This document shows positions 52,580 through 60,268 of a stretch of 64,000 nt of DNA, in pieces. Each line of letters opens with the position of its first letter. Position 1 is the stretch's first letter. The notes under the pieces are model-generated. The model made no database searches, was not told the origin of the DNA, and saw only the letters and a list, made by a program, of their open reading frames with translations. A program made the translations under genes and the position numbers. This DNA comes from Mycobacteriales bacterium (GTDB lineage Bacteria; Actinomycetota; Actinomycetes; Mycobacteriales; SCTD01): contig JAUYQP010000007.1 of the NCBI GenBank assembly GCA_030697205.1, positions 1 to 64,000 of the forward strand, read 5' to 3'.

Positions 52580-52821
52580 ACCAGCGCCCCGCCCCCGCGA
52601 CCGATCCCGCTGCCACGCCCGGCCTCGAGCCCGGCGGTGGCGTCGCCCCCGGCGACACCCCGCCCGCGGAGGGTCAGGTCTCGGGTGCCGCCCCGTCGCC
52701 GTCGCCCAACCAGGGACCGGTCAGCGGCAACCGCACCCCGATGGTCATCGCGCTGTCCGCCCTGGCCGTGCTGGTCGTCATGTGCGCGGTGCTGGTGGGC
52801 GCGAGCTTCGTGCCGTCCTGA
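52576..52821 (+). CDS. DUF6480 family small membrane protein
   Basis: An 81-residue protein. A Pro/Gly/Ala-rich N-terminal half (LEPGGGVAPGDTPPAEGQVSG) matches the DUF6480 pattern, and one membrane helix near residues 56-77 ends the protein. Its function is unknown. The ATG lies inside the hairpin at 52546-52579. The 3' end overlaps the converging crtYd gene by 44 bases. Confidence 0.78.
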   Translation: MDQRPAPATDPAATPGLEPGGGVAPGDTPPAEGQVSGAAPSPSPNQGPVSGNRTPMVIALSALAVLVVMCAVLVGASFVPS

Positions 52822-53161
52822 GGCTGGGGTAGCGCCGGCCCCACCAGACCCACCAGGCGAGGGTCTGCACGACCAGCGCGAAGCCGAAGAGCAGGTCCTC
52901 GAAGGGCGCGAAGACGACGCGGCCCTGACCGAGCAGCGGTGGGGCCTCGCCCGCGCTCGACCCGACGCCCGCGACAGCGCTGTCGTCGTAGAAGACGATG
53001 CCGCGCCCGGTGAGGATGCCGTTGGTGACGAGCTGGAAGAAGACCACGATCGCGTAGGCGACCCAGAAGACGCGGCGCAGCAGCAGCCGGGTCCGCAGGA
53101 CCACCAGGTCGAGCAGCACGGTGGCGACGACGCCGATCAGCGCCGCAGTCGTGTAGGTCAC
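52778..53161 (-). CDS. crtYd: Lycopene cyclase subunit CrtYd
   Basis: A 127-residue membrane protein of the lycopene cyclase domain family with about three hydrophobic segments. [19 protein letters not shown] near residue 88 carries the conserved Glu-Asp pair. It acts as a heterodimer with CrtYc. Together they put a beta ring on one or both ends of lycopene in C40 producers, or an epsilon or unusual ring in C50 producers; no CrtEb-type prenyltransferase was seen in this window, which favours C40. The GTG overlaps the CrtYc stop (GTGA). Confidence 0.88.
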   Translation of the reverse strand: MTYTTAALIGVVATVLLDLVVLRTRLLLRRVFWVAYAIVVFFQLVTNGILTGRGIVFYDDSAVAGVGSSAGEAPPLLGQGRVVFAPFEDLLFGFALVVQTLAWWVWWGRRYPSLRTARSSRPPAPRT

Positions 53162-53478
53162 TCGTCCCCGACCTCCCAGCCCCTCACGGCCCGGACCGCC
53201 TCGAGGGTGAGGATGGCGCAGACCGGTACGACGAGGAAGAAGGCCACCTCCTCGAGCGGCACGTTGCCGAAGACGACGCCGGTGGTCTGCGCCGCGTCGT
53301 AGGCCCAGTGACCGGCCCGGATCGCGAGGGCGTCCCAGACGAGGAAGACCACCAGCACGGGCGCGAGGGTGAGCAGCAGGCGGCGCCAGCGGGCGTAGAC
53401 GCGGGTGCCGAGCACGACCTCGAGCGGGGCGGTCCCGAGCAGGCAGCCGAGCAGGACGAGCAAGTAGGCGAACCTCAC
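53158..53478 (-). CDS. crtYc: Lycopene cyclase subunit CrtYc
   Basis: A 106-residue membrane protein with about three hydrophobic segments. [28 protein letters not shown] and [15 protein letters not shown] are the motifs of the first half of the split lycopene cyclase, the last carrying the Glu pair of the active site. The GTG at 53478 overlaps the thiE stop (GTGA), so it is translated after thiamine phosphate synthase in one transcript. It works with CrtYd. Confidence 0.88.
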   Translation of the reverse strand: MRFAYLLVLLGCLLGTAPLEVVLGTRVYARWRRLLLTLAPVLVVFLVWDALAIRAGHWAYDAAQTTGVVFGNVPLEEVAFFLVVPVCAILTLEAVRAVRGWEVGDE

Positions 53479-54104
53479 GCGAGCCGTACCCGCAGTCGCG
53501 CGGCGGCCGCCCGCGGGTCGGCGGCCTCGGTGAGGGCCCGCACCACGACGACCCGCGTCGCCCCGGCGGCCAGGACCTCGTCGAGGTTGCCCTCGTCGAT
53601 GCCGCCGATCGCGAACCAGGGCCGCTCGGTGCCGAGGCCAGCCGTGAAGCGGGTGAGGGCGAGTCCGGGCGCGGGCCGGCCCGGCTTGGTCGGGGTCGGC
53701 CACGTCGGCCCGACGCAGAAGTAGTCGACGCCGGGCTCGACGGCCGCCGCGGCCACCTGCTGCTCGTCGTGGGTGGACCGGCCGACGAGCACGTCGTCAC
53801 CGAGGATCGCGCGGGCGGCGGGCACCGGCAGGTCGTCCTGACCGAGGTGCAGGACGTCAGGGCGTACGACGGAGGCCACGTCGGCGCGGTCGTTGACCGA
53901 CCACATCGCCCCGTGGCGAGCGGCCACCTCCGCGACGACCTCGCACAGCGCGATCTCGCGGCGCGCCTCGATGCCCTTCTCGCGCAGCTGCACGATGTCG
54001 ACCCCGCCCGCGAGCACCTCCTCGAGGAAGTCCGCGAGGTCGGGGCGGTCGGGCGTGCAGAGGTAGAGGCGGGCGTCGGCCAGCCGCGCGCGCAGGTCAG
54101 CCAC
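53475..54104 (-). CDS. thiE: Thiamine phosphate synthase
   Basis: A 209-residue TIM barrel. [44 protein letters not shown] and [10 protein letters not shown] are the ThiE motifs for diphosphate and thiazole phosphate. It joins the pyrimidine and thiazole parts to thiamine monophosphate. GTG at 54104 was chosen because it overlaps the thiS stop by 8 bases and matches the family start; the longer frame to 54146 covers thiS. It sits between thiS and crtYc in one coupled operon. Confidence 0.92.
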   Translation of the reverse strand: MADLRARLADARLYLCTPDRPDLADFLEEVLAGGVDIVQLREKGIEARREIALCEVVAEVAARHGAMWSVNDRADVASVVRPDVLHLGQDDLPVPAARAILGDDVLVGRSTHDEQQVAAAAVEPGVDYFCVGPTWPTPTKPGRPAPGLALTRFTAGLGTERPWFAIGGIDEGNLDEVLAAGATRVVVVRALTEAADPRAAAARLRVRLA

Positions 54105-54309
54105 CCGCCACCGCCCGTACCAGCTCGAGCCGGTCACCGTCGGCAAGGACGACGGCCTCGACCTCGGCGCGCAGCAGGGCGGTGCCGTTGTACTCGATGA
54201 CGACGGACCCGACCCGCAGGCCGAGCGACGCGACGAGGGCCGGCAGCGTCGTACCCCTGTCGACGGCAGAGCGCCGCCCGTTGACGGTGATCTCGATGGT
54301 GGTCTCCAC
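54097..54309 (-). CDS. thiS: Thiamine biosynthesis sulfur carrier ThiS
   Basis: A 70-residue ubiquitin-like protein. [20 protein letters not shown] and [20 protein letters not shown] are the ThiS fold and VRAVAGG ends in the Gly-Gly that is activated and loaded with sulfur. The GTG at 54309 opens the operon thiS-thiE-crtYc-crtYd. The thiazole synthase that uses it, thiG, is 8 kb away behind a TPP riboswitch. No riboswitch fits in the 46 bases between this gene and the divergent PsiE-like gene. Confidence 0.88.
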   Translation of the reverse strand: METTIEITVNGRRSAVDRGTTLPALVASLGLRVGSVVIEYNGTALLRAEVEAVVLADGDRLELVRAVAGG

Positions 54310-54355
54310 AGCGCTGCCGAGCCTACGGCCGGGTGTGGGGCGCGCGCGACCGGGC

Positions 54356-54880
54356 ATGATCACGACCGTGCCGACCACACCGCAGCAGCCCGCCCCCGAG
54401 ACCCCCCTCCCCGTGCGCCTCGGCAACAAGGTGCTGTCCGTCGTCGAGGACTGCATCTACGTCGCCGTCGCCGTGCTGCTCGCCGCCGCCGCGCTGGTCG
54501 TCCTCGGCCGCACCGCCGTCGAGCTGGTCGACAAGGCGCAGGACTCACGTCCCGACGCGCTCGTGGAGGTGCTCGACAGCCTGCTGCTCGTCTTCATCTT
54601 CGTCGAGCTGCTCTACGCGGTCCGCACGACGCTGAAGGAGCGCCAGATCGTCGCCGAGCCGTTCCTCATCGCCGGCATCCTGGTGGCCATCAAGGAGATC
54701 GTGGTGCTGTCGGTGAAGGGCGCCGACGAGTACCTGTCGAAGGGACCGGAGTTCGCCCGGGCCATGGTGGAGATCGGGCTGCTCACCGGGGTCGTGCTCG
54801 CGCTGTCGACCGCCGCGCTGCTGCTGCGGCGCAAGGAGGCCGAACCGGTCGAGACGACCACCGCGCCGACGCCCGACTAG
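54356..54880 (+). CDS. PsiE-like phosphate-starvation family membrane protein
   Basis: A 174-residue protein with four hydrophobic segments ([70 protein letters not shown]). [18 protein letters not shown] and [14 protein letters not shown] match the PsiE family. Its function is unknown. ATG at 54356 was used; a GTG a few codons on is possible. Its stop overlaps the stop of the converging Rv2175c-like gene (CTAG). Confidence 0.8.
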   Translation: MITTVPTTPQQPAPETPLPVRLGNKVLSVVEDCIYVAVAVLLAAAALVVLGRTAVELVDKAQDSRPDALVEVLDSLLLVFIFVELLYAVRTTLKERQIVAEPFLIAGILVAIKEIVVLSVKGADEYLSKGPEFARAMVEIGLLTGVVLALSTAALLLRRKEAEPVETTTAPTPD

Positions 54881-55203
54881 AAGGCGAGCGCCTGTGCCCG
54901 GCGCTTGATCTCGGTCGCGCGGTTCTCGTGGAGCGCCTGCAGGGGGGTGCCCGGCAGCGTGTCGTCGGCGGTGGTCAGCCAGCGCAGGGCCTCGTCGTCG
55001 TTGTAGCCCGCGTCGCGCAGCAGGGTCAGCACACCGGAGAAGTGCTTGACGAGCTCGGTGCCGTCGAACTGCTCGGCCGGCAGCACCAGCACGCCGTCAT
55101 CACGGCGAACCGACAGGAAGGTCCCGTCCTTGACGCGGCTGCGCACCTCGGTGACGGGCACCGCCAGCAGCTCGGCGACGTCCGGGACCGTGAGCATCTC
55201 CAT
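54877..55203 (-). CDS. Rv2175c family DNA-binding protein
   Basis: A 108-residue protein with an N-terminal winged-helix region (LTVPDVAELLAVPVTEVRSRVKDG) and a C-terminal helical half (FSGVLTLLRDAGYNDDEALRWL). It matches Rv2175c of M. tuberculosis, a DNA-binding protein phosphorylated by the kinase PknL. No PknL-like kinase is in the window. In M. tuberculosis the gene lies near metF and idsA homologues, as here, which supports shared ancestry of the region. It starts 10 bases after the Gfo/Idh/MocA gene. Confidence 0.87.
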   Translation of the reverse strand: MEMLTVPDVAELLAVPVTEVRSRVKDGTFLSVRRDDGVLVLPAEQFDGTELVKHFSGVLTLLRDAGYNDDEALRWLTTADDTLPGTPLQALHENRATEIKRRAQALAF

Positions 55204-55213
55204 GCCGTGCAGC

Positions 55214-56164
55214 CTAGTGAGCCCTCGCCGCGGAGCGGATCGTGTCGAGGACGGTCGCGCAGGCCAGCGACTCCTCGAGAGGCAGCACCCAGCCGGGCCC
55301 GCCGGCGATCACCGACGAGACCTCCTCGACCATGACCCGGTAGGCGTCGGTCGCCGGTACCCGTAGCCGCTCGGTGGCGGTCCCGTCGGAGACCCACAGC
55401 TCGGTGTCGTCCTCGATCCACGACGTGAAGGGAGCGTCGCGCAGCTCGATCTCCCCCTCGGTCCCGGTGACGACGAGCCACTGCCCCTCGCCCTCGTCGA
55501 TGCCGGCCCGCACCTCGGCGGTCGCGCCCGACGGCCAGTCGAGGACGGCCTCGGTGACGAGGTCCACACCGGTCGGGCCGAGCACCTGGCGGGCCGCGAC
55601 GTCGGACGGCACGCCCTGCCCGACCGCCCACAGCGCGGCCGACACGGCGTAGTGCCCCACGTCGTAGAGGGCTCCTCCCCCACGCTCGACCTCGAGCCGG
55701 TAGTTGCCTTCCGGCACCCCGCCGAAGGTGAAGCCGGCCGTCACGTGGCGCACCTCGCCGATGTCGGCGAGCCGCTGCTGGGCGAGCCGGACGCGAGGGT
55801 GCCAGCGGTACCAGGACGCCTCCACCAGCAACCGGTCACCGGCCGCTGCGGCCATGGAGCGCACCTCGTCGGCGGTGAGCCCGAGCGGCTTCTCGCACAG
55901 CACGTGCTTGCCCGCCTCCAGAGCCGCGAGCACCCAGGGCACGTGGGCCTCGTTGGTGAGGCTGATGTAGACGGCGTCGACGTCGGGGTCGGCGAGGAGC
56001 GAGGAGTACGACGGGTGCGTCACCGCCCCGCCGAGTGCCGCGGCCCGCGCAGGGTCGCGGGCAGCCGCGGCGTGCAGGACCGCGCCGTCGGCGGCGTGGA
56101 CCGCCGGCGCGAGCGCCTTGGTCGCGACGAAGCCGGCGCCGAGGAACCCCCAGCGGACCGTCAC
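55214..56164 (-). CDS. Gfo/Idh/MocA family oxidoreductase
   Basis: A 316-residue two-domain oxidoreductase. WGFLGAGFVATKALAPAV near residue 5 binds NAD(P), and CEKPLGLTADEV near residue 92 carries the catalytic Lys. The C-terminal half is the family's beta-sheet domain. It oxidises or reduces a sugar or polyol; the substrate is unknown. It lies between a second member of the same family (25 bases upstream) and the Rv2175c-like gene, so the three may be one transcript. Confidence 0.88.
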   Translation of the reverse strand: MTVRWGFLGAGFVATKALAPAVHAADGAVLHAAAARDPARAAALGGAVTHPSYSSLLADPDVDAVYISLTNEAHVPWVLAALEAGKHVLCEKPLGLTADEVRSMAAAAGDRLLVEASWYRWHPRVRLAQQRLADIGEVRHVTAGFTFGGVPEGNYRLEVERGGGALYDVGHYAVSAALWAVGQGVPSDVAARQVLGPTGVDLVTEAVLDWPSGATAEVRAGIDEGEGQWLVVTGTEGEIELRDAPFTSWIEDDTELWVSDGTATERLRVPATDAYRVMVEEVSSVIAGGPGWVLPLEESLACATVLDTIRSAARAH

Positions 56165-56189
56165 CGGAGCATCAGGTCGGCAGCATCCA

Positions 56190-57773
56190 TCAGGTCGGCA
56201 GGGGCACCGGGCGGCCGCTGTCGCGGGCCGACAGGGTGGCGGCCTGCATGACGGCGATGTTGCGCTTGGACCCCTCCGGCGTCACCGACATCGGCTCGCC
56301 GGACAGCAGCGAGTCGGCGAGCTCCCGGTGGAAGGGCTGGGCAGGCGCGGGCGGCACAGACAGCGTCGTCTCCGACGTGCCGCCGAACCCGTCGGGGGTG
56401 AAGACCCGCAGCGCGGCGGGCGCGTCGGAGTGCGCGAGCCGGTCCTCGAGCAGGGTGCCGATCGGCGAGCGGCCCGTGACCCGCTCGAAGCGCCAGTCAC
56501 CGATCAGGCCGCCCTCGGTGCCGAGGACGTAGAACTTCGGCTTCAGCGCCGCCGACAGGTCGGAGTGGGTGAACTCCGCCTCGACGCCGTCGACGAAGTG
56601 GACGAGCACCCGGCTGTGGTCGGCGTTGGTGACGTCGTGCCAGACCCGCTTGTGGGTCGTCGCCGACACCCACTCGACCTCCTGGCCGAACAGGTCGAGC
56701 GCCCAGTCGAGGTAGTGGCTGCCCCAGTCGTAGATGGCGCCGCCGGAGACCTCCTCGTCGGAGTGCCAGTAGTTGCACGGGTGGCCGTAGCCACCGATGA
56801 AGCTCTCGTAGTGGAAGACCTCTCCGAGCTGGCCGGACCGCACGACCCCCTTGAGCGCGAGGTAGTCGGGATCCCACCGTCGGTTCTGGTAGACCGACAG
56901 AGACAGGCCCCGTGCGGCCGCCGCGTCGATCTGGCGGTCGGCCTCCTCGACGGTGATGCAGAACGGCTTCTCGACCACGACGTGCTTGCCGGCCTCGAGC
57001 GCCCGCAGCGTCCAGTCGGCGTGGGTGTTGGGCGGGGTGCTGACGATGACGAGGTCGACGCCGTCGTCGGCGAGCAGCGCGTCGCCGGTGGCGTGGCCGA
57101 CGACGGCCGGGGCCAGCTCACGGGCCGCCTCGATGCGGCGCGGGTCGGTGTCGCAGATCGCCGCGAGCTCGAGGCCCGGGGTCAGCTGGATGGCGGCGTT
57201 GTGCTCGTGCCCGATCGCGCCGTAGCCGAGCACACCGACGCGGACCGTGCCTTCGTCACGGACCCCCAGCACCCGGCGCACGACGCGGTGGACGAGGCGG
57301 TGCCAGACAGGATCGGCGTACGACGACGGGGTGCTGCCCACGGTGAGGACACCGATACCGGTCGCCGGCCGCCAGGTGGCGACGGGGTGGTCGGTGAAGG
57401 CGACGTTGGCGGTCAGCAGCACCTCGACGTCGTCGGCGGCCTTGTCGACGAGCGGCCAGCGGTCCTGCAGGACGACGTCGCCGCCGGAGCGGTCCATGAC
57501 GTCGCCGGCGTCGCGGCCCGGGCGGACTCGCACCTCGTGGACCGGGGTGGTGCGACCGAGGACCAGCCCGGCGGCGTCGGCGAGCGCGGGCTCGGGGCCG
57601 ACGAGCAGCGTGGGGACGCCCTCGGGCAGGTCGCGCACCGCCCCGACGGCGAGCACAAGCTGAGGGTCGCGGTCGACGAGCTCGACCCCGGCCCGGCGGA
57701 GGTAGGAGGCGAGACCGGCGACGGCACTGGGCTCGGAGGCAGTCTCGGGCGCGAGGATCAGGACGCGGAGCAT
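56190..57773 (-). CDS. ThuA-like domain fused to Gfo/Idh/MocA oxidoreductase
   Basis: A 527-residue fusion. Residues 1-170 resemble the ThuA (trehalose-utilisation, amidotransferase-like) fold: VLILAPETASEPSAVA at the start and HPVATWRPATGIGVLTVG with ADPVWHRLVHRVVRRVLG near the end. Residues about 180-520 are a complete Gfo/Idh/MocA enzyme: VGVLGYGAIGHEHNAAI, STPPNTHADW and VVVEKPFCITVEEADRQ with the catalytic Lys. ThuA and Gfo/Idh/MocA genes are often neighbours; here they are joined. It probably acts on a keto-disaccharide or sugar acid. The palindromic repeats at 57858-58012 lie 85 bases upstream. Confidence 0.85.
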   Translation of the reverse strand: MLRVLILAPETASEPSAVAGLASYLRRAGVELVDRDPQLVLAVGAVRDLPEGVPTLLVGPEPALADAAGLVLGRTTPVHEVRVRPGRDAGDVMDRSGGDVVLQDRWPLVDKAADDVEVLLTANVAFTDHPVATWRPATGIGVLTVGSTPSSYADPVWHRLVHRVVRRVLGVRDEGTVRVGVLGYGAIGHEHNAAIQLTPGLELAAICDTDPRRIEAARELAPAVVGHATGDALLADDGVDLVIVSTPPNTHADWTLRALEAGKHVVVEKPFCITVEEADRQIDAAAARGLSLSVYQNRRWDPDYLALKGVVRSGQLGEVFHYESFIGGYGHPCNYWHSDEEVSGGAIYDWGSHYLDWALDLFGQEVEWVSATTHKRVWHDVTNADHSRVLVHFVDGVEAEFTHSDLSAALKPKFYVLGTEGGLIGDWRFERVTGRSPIGTLLEDRLAHSDAPAALRVFTPDGFGGTSETTLSVPPAPAQPFHRELADSLLSGEPMSVTPEGSKRNIAVMQAATLSARDSGRPVPLPT

Positions 57774-57857
57774 CCGTCGAGGCTAACCGCGCGACCTGTC
57801 CACGTCGCCCCAGGCTGGCGTGATGTGACGATCACGGACGCTCGCCGCCACCATCCT

Positions 57858-57911
57858 GCGGATGTGGCGATCATGCGCGCTCGGGCACGCGGGCGTGATC
57901 GCCACATCCGC
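57858..57911. repeat. Palindromic repeat, copy 1
   Basis: GCGGATGTGGCGATCA (57858-57873) and TGATCGCCACATCCGC (57896-57911) are perfect 16-bp arms around a 22-base loop rich in G and C that can pair further inside. Copy 2 lies 50 bases downstream with the same arms and the same loop apart from one base. A weaker third copy may lie at 57823-57838. See copy 2. Confidence 0.88.
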
Positions 57912-57960
57912 GAAGCACCGCCGGGGCTGCCCAGGGGAGGTGGCGCGCCGGGCGGGCCCA

Positions 57961-58012
57961 GGGATGTGGCGATCATGCGCGCTCGGGCCCGCGGGCGTGA
58001 TCGCCACATCCC
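57961..58012. repeat. Palindromic repeat, copy 2
   Basis: GGGATGTGGCGATCA (57961-57975) and TGATCGCCACATCCC (57998-58012) are perfect 15-bp arms around a 22-base loop that differs from copy 1 at one position. Both copies lie between the end of the FAD-oxidoreductase gene (58055) and the start of the ThuA/Gfo/Idh/MocA gene (57773). Conserved loops argue for a REP-like element or a structured RNA rather than a simple terminator pair. Confidence 0.88.
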
Positions 58013-58054
58013 CAGGTGGCGGGGCGGGCGAGGTGGCGGGGCGGGGAGGGCGGG

Positions 58055-59221
58055 TCAGGCGGACTTGACGGGGGTCGCCGGGTCGGCGAGGGCCGTGAGG
58101 TCGACGGGGTCACCGGCGGCGATGCGCTTGCGGCCCTGCACGACGTCGCGCGGCCGGTCGACGGCGAGCAGGGCGATGAGCCGGCCCGCGCGCAGCCAGC
58201 AGGTGGTCCACCCGTCGGGCGCACCCGGTGTCCCGCGGTGCACGACCGCGTCCGCGCCCGCGGCATGGCCGGTGTGCTGCAGGTAATGACCGAGCTGCTG
58301 CGACCAGAAGTAGGGCACCGGGTCGTGGACGGCCGACCCGCCGAGCAGAGTCGTGGCGGCGACCACCGGTGCGGTGAGGGCGTCGTCCCAGTGCTCGACG
58401 CGCAGCCGGGTGCCGAAGCGCAGCGACTGCCACGCGGCGCAGTCGCCCACGGCGACGACGCCGTCCCAGGACGCGCGCAGGTGCTCGTCGACGGCGACCC
58501 CGCGGTCGAGCTCGAGCCCGCTGCCCTCGAGCCACCCGGTGTCGGGTCGCGCACCGACGCCGACGACCACGACGTCGCACGGCAGCGCGCGCCCGTCGGC
58601 GAGCTCGACGCGGTCGGGTTCCACAGACGCGACGCCGGTGGACAGGAGCAGCTCGATGCCGGCCTCGGCGTACCACGGGACGGTCAGGGACCCGACCTCG
58701 TCGCCGAGGGCGATCCCGAGCGGTGCGGCGCCGGCGTCGACGACGGTGACGGCGCAGCCGCGAGCCGCAGCGGTGGTGGCGACCTCCGCGCCGATCCAGC
58801 CCGCACCGACGACCACGACGCGGGCCCCCGGCACCAGCCGGGAACGCAGCAGCAGGGCGTCGTCGACCGTGCGCAGGACCGAGCCGCCCGCCGCGCCGGG
58901 CAGGGTGACGGCCCGAGCGCCGGTGGCGAGGACGAGGCCGTCGTAGGGCAGGTCGCCGCCGGTCGTCTCGACCGTGCCGGGGCGCAGGCCGGTCGCGGCC
59001 ACGCCCAGCCGCATGTCGACGTCGAGCCGGTCCCACGGGACCTCGAGCGCAGTGTCGTCGAGGTCCCCGGCAAGGACCTCCTTCGACAGCGGCGGTCGGT
59101 CGTAGGGCAGGTGCTGCTCGGCGCCGAGCAGCACGATCTCGCCCTCGAAGCCCTGGGCGCGCAGCTCCTCGCAGCTGCGGCTCCCGGCCATGCCGGCACC
59201 GACGACCACGACCCTGTCCAC
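58055..59221 (-). CDS. Ferredoxin-reductase-like NAD(P)/FAD oxidoreductase
   Basis: A 388-residue flavoprotein of the pyridine nucleotide-disulfide family. VVVVGAGMAGSRSCEEL near residue 4, VVVVGAGWIGAEVATTAAA near residue 137 and VAVGDCAAW near residue 265 are the FAD, NAD and FAD motifs; HLPYDRPPLSKEVLAG is the ferredoxin/rubredoxin reductase pattern. A redox-active Cys pair is absent. It passes electrons from NAD(P)H to a small iron-sulfur protein of unknown identity. TAGCCT, read on the minus strand, ends 6 bases before the GTG, so the start looks leaderless. Confidence 0.88.
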   Translation of the reverse strand: MDRVVVVGAGMAGSRSCEELRAQGFEGEIVLLGAEQHLPYDRPPLSKEVLAGDLDDTALEVPWDRLDVDMRLGVAATGLRPGTVETTGGDLPYDGLVLATGARAVTLPGAAGGSVLRTVDDALLLRSRLVPGARVVVVGAGWIGAEVATTAAARGCAVTVVDAGAAPLGIALGDEVGSLTVPWYAEAGIELLLSTGVASVEPDRVELADGRALPCDVVVVGVGARPDTGWLEGSGLELDRGVAVDEHLRASWDGVVAVGDCAAWQSLRFGTRLRVEHWDDALTAPVVAATTLLGGSAVHDPVPYFWSQQLGHYLQHTGHAAGADAVVHRGTPGAPDGWTTCWLRAGRLIALLAVDRPRDVVQGRKRIAAGDPVDLTALADPATPVKSA

Positions 59222-59230
59222 GGGCGCAGG

Positions 59231-59428
59231 CTAGCCGGGGGCGCAGATCCGGCAGCGGGCAGCGTGCGCGGCGGCAGCCGAGCGTTCGCGGGCCGTGGCA
59301 CCCGCCGCCGCCAGCAGCTCTCCGGGGCAGCGCGGCGCGGGGACCCGCAACCGGCGCAGCGCCGCGAGCGCGTCGGTGTCCCCGGCGCGCGCCCGCTCGA
59401 GCAGGGCCCGCTCGCGGCGACCCCTCAC
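59231..59428 (-). CDS. Small Cys-containing protein after the GGDEF gene
   Basis: A 65-residue, Arg- and Ala-rich protein ending HAARCRICAPG. A Cys-x2-Cys pair at the C-terminus plus one internal Cys and one His could bind zinc. No family is recognised. The GTG overlaps the GGDEF stop (GTGA), which supports real translation. The FAD oxidoreductase starts 9 bases downstream. Confidence 0.6.
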   Translation of the reverse strand: MRGRRERALLERARAGDTDALAALRRLRVPAPRCPGELLAAAGATARERSAAAAHAARCRICAPG

Positions 59429-60234
59429 GCCGCCTCCACGACCCAGCCGCCCTGGCCGCGGGCCCGGCGCAGGGCGTCCTCGGCGGCGGCGAGCAGCTCC
59501 CCGGACGTGCGCGGGGCGGCGATCCACCCGACGCCGATCGACAGCCGCGGCAGCGCCGTCGCACCAGCCGCGCGCGCGTCGGACTGGGCCCTCGCCATCA
59601 CCCTGCGGGCGACGACGAGGCCGCGAGCGAGGTCGGTGCGGGGAAGCAGCACTGCGAGCTGGTCGGCTCCCAGGCGCGCCAGCACGTCGCTGCGGCGGGA
59701 GCTGGCCGTGAGCAGCTCGGCGACCCGCACCAGGTGCAGGTCTCCGGCGAGGTGGCCGTGGGTCTCCGCGAAGCCGAGCAGACCGTCGAGGTCGACCACG
59801 ACCAGAGCGGGTGCGCCGTGCCGCGCAGCCGCGACGACCTCGTGCGCGAGCGCCTCCTCGAAGACCGCGCGGTCGAGCAGCCCGGTCAGCGGGTCGCGGG
59901 TCCGCGGCACCGGACCGGCCCGTTCGGCGCTGTGCGCGGCGACGGCGGTGCGGACGGCCAGCTCGAGTGCCGGCCACCCGGAGTGGTCGCCGAAGACGAG
60001 CGGCCGGACGGAGTAGAGGTCCTCGACGAGGGCCGCGGCGTCGTGGCCCTCGTGGGCGCGCAGGACCCCGAGCGCCCCGGCCGCGAGCCGCAGGGCCTCG
60101 GAGGGCTCGCAGCCGGTCAGCTCGACGAGGACGAGCTCGCGGGCCAGGTCGCGGGCGACCTCGGGCACGGGTGAGCCGAAGCGGTCGCCCCAGCGGGCGA
60201 GCACGTCGTCCAGCGCGTCGTCGAGGTGGCCCAC
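59425..60234 (-). CDS. GGDEF domain protein with degenerate signature
   Basis: A 269-residue protein. An N-terminal helical region of about 110 residues is followed by a GGDEF-type domain: RDPLTGLLDRAVFEEAL near residue 112 is the domain opening, but the catalytic signature reads LGADQLAVLL instead of GGDEF or GGEEF. Two of the key acidic residues are therefore changed, so diguanylate cyclase activity is unlikely; a nucleotide-binding or regulatory role is more likely. It overlaps the downstream 65-residue gene and follows the methyltransferase gene. Confidence 0.82.
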   Translation of the reverse strand: MGHLDDALDDVLARWGDRFGSPVPEVARDLARELVLVELTGCEPSEALRLAAGALGVLRAHEGHDAAALVEDLYSVRPLVFGDHSGWPALELAVRTAVAAHSAERAGPVPRTRDPLTGLLDRAVFEEALAHEVVAAARHGAPALVVVDLDGLLGFAETHGHLAGDLHLVRVAELLTASSRRSDVLARLGADQLAVLLPRTDLARGLVVARRVMARAQSDARAAGATALPRLSIGVGWIAAPRTSGELLAAAEDALRRARGQGGWVVEAA

Positions 60235-60268
60235 GGCGACCCATCGGCAGGACCGGCCGCGCGTCCAG

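Noticed and set aside
57858-58012. CRISPR array
   Set aside because: Only two units, each palindromic over its whole length, with one 49-base spacer and no cas genes.
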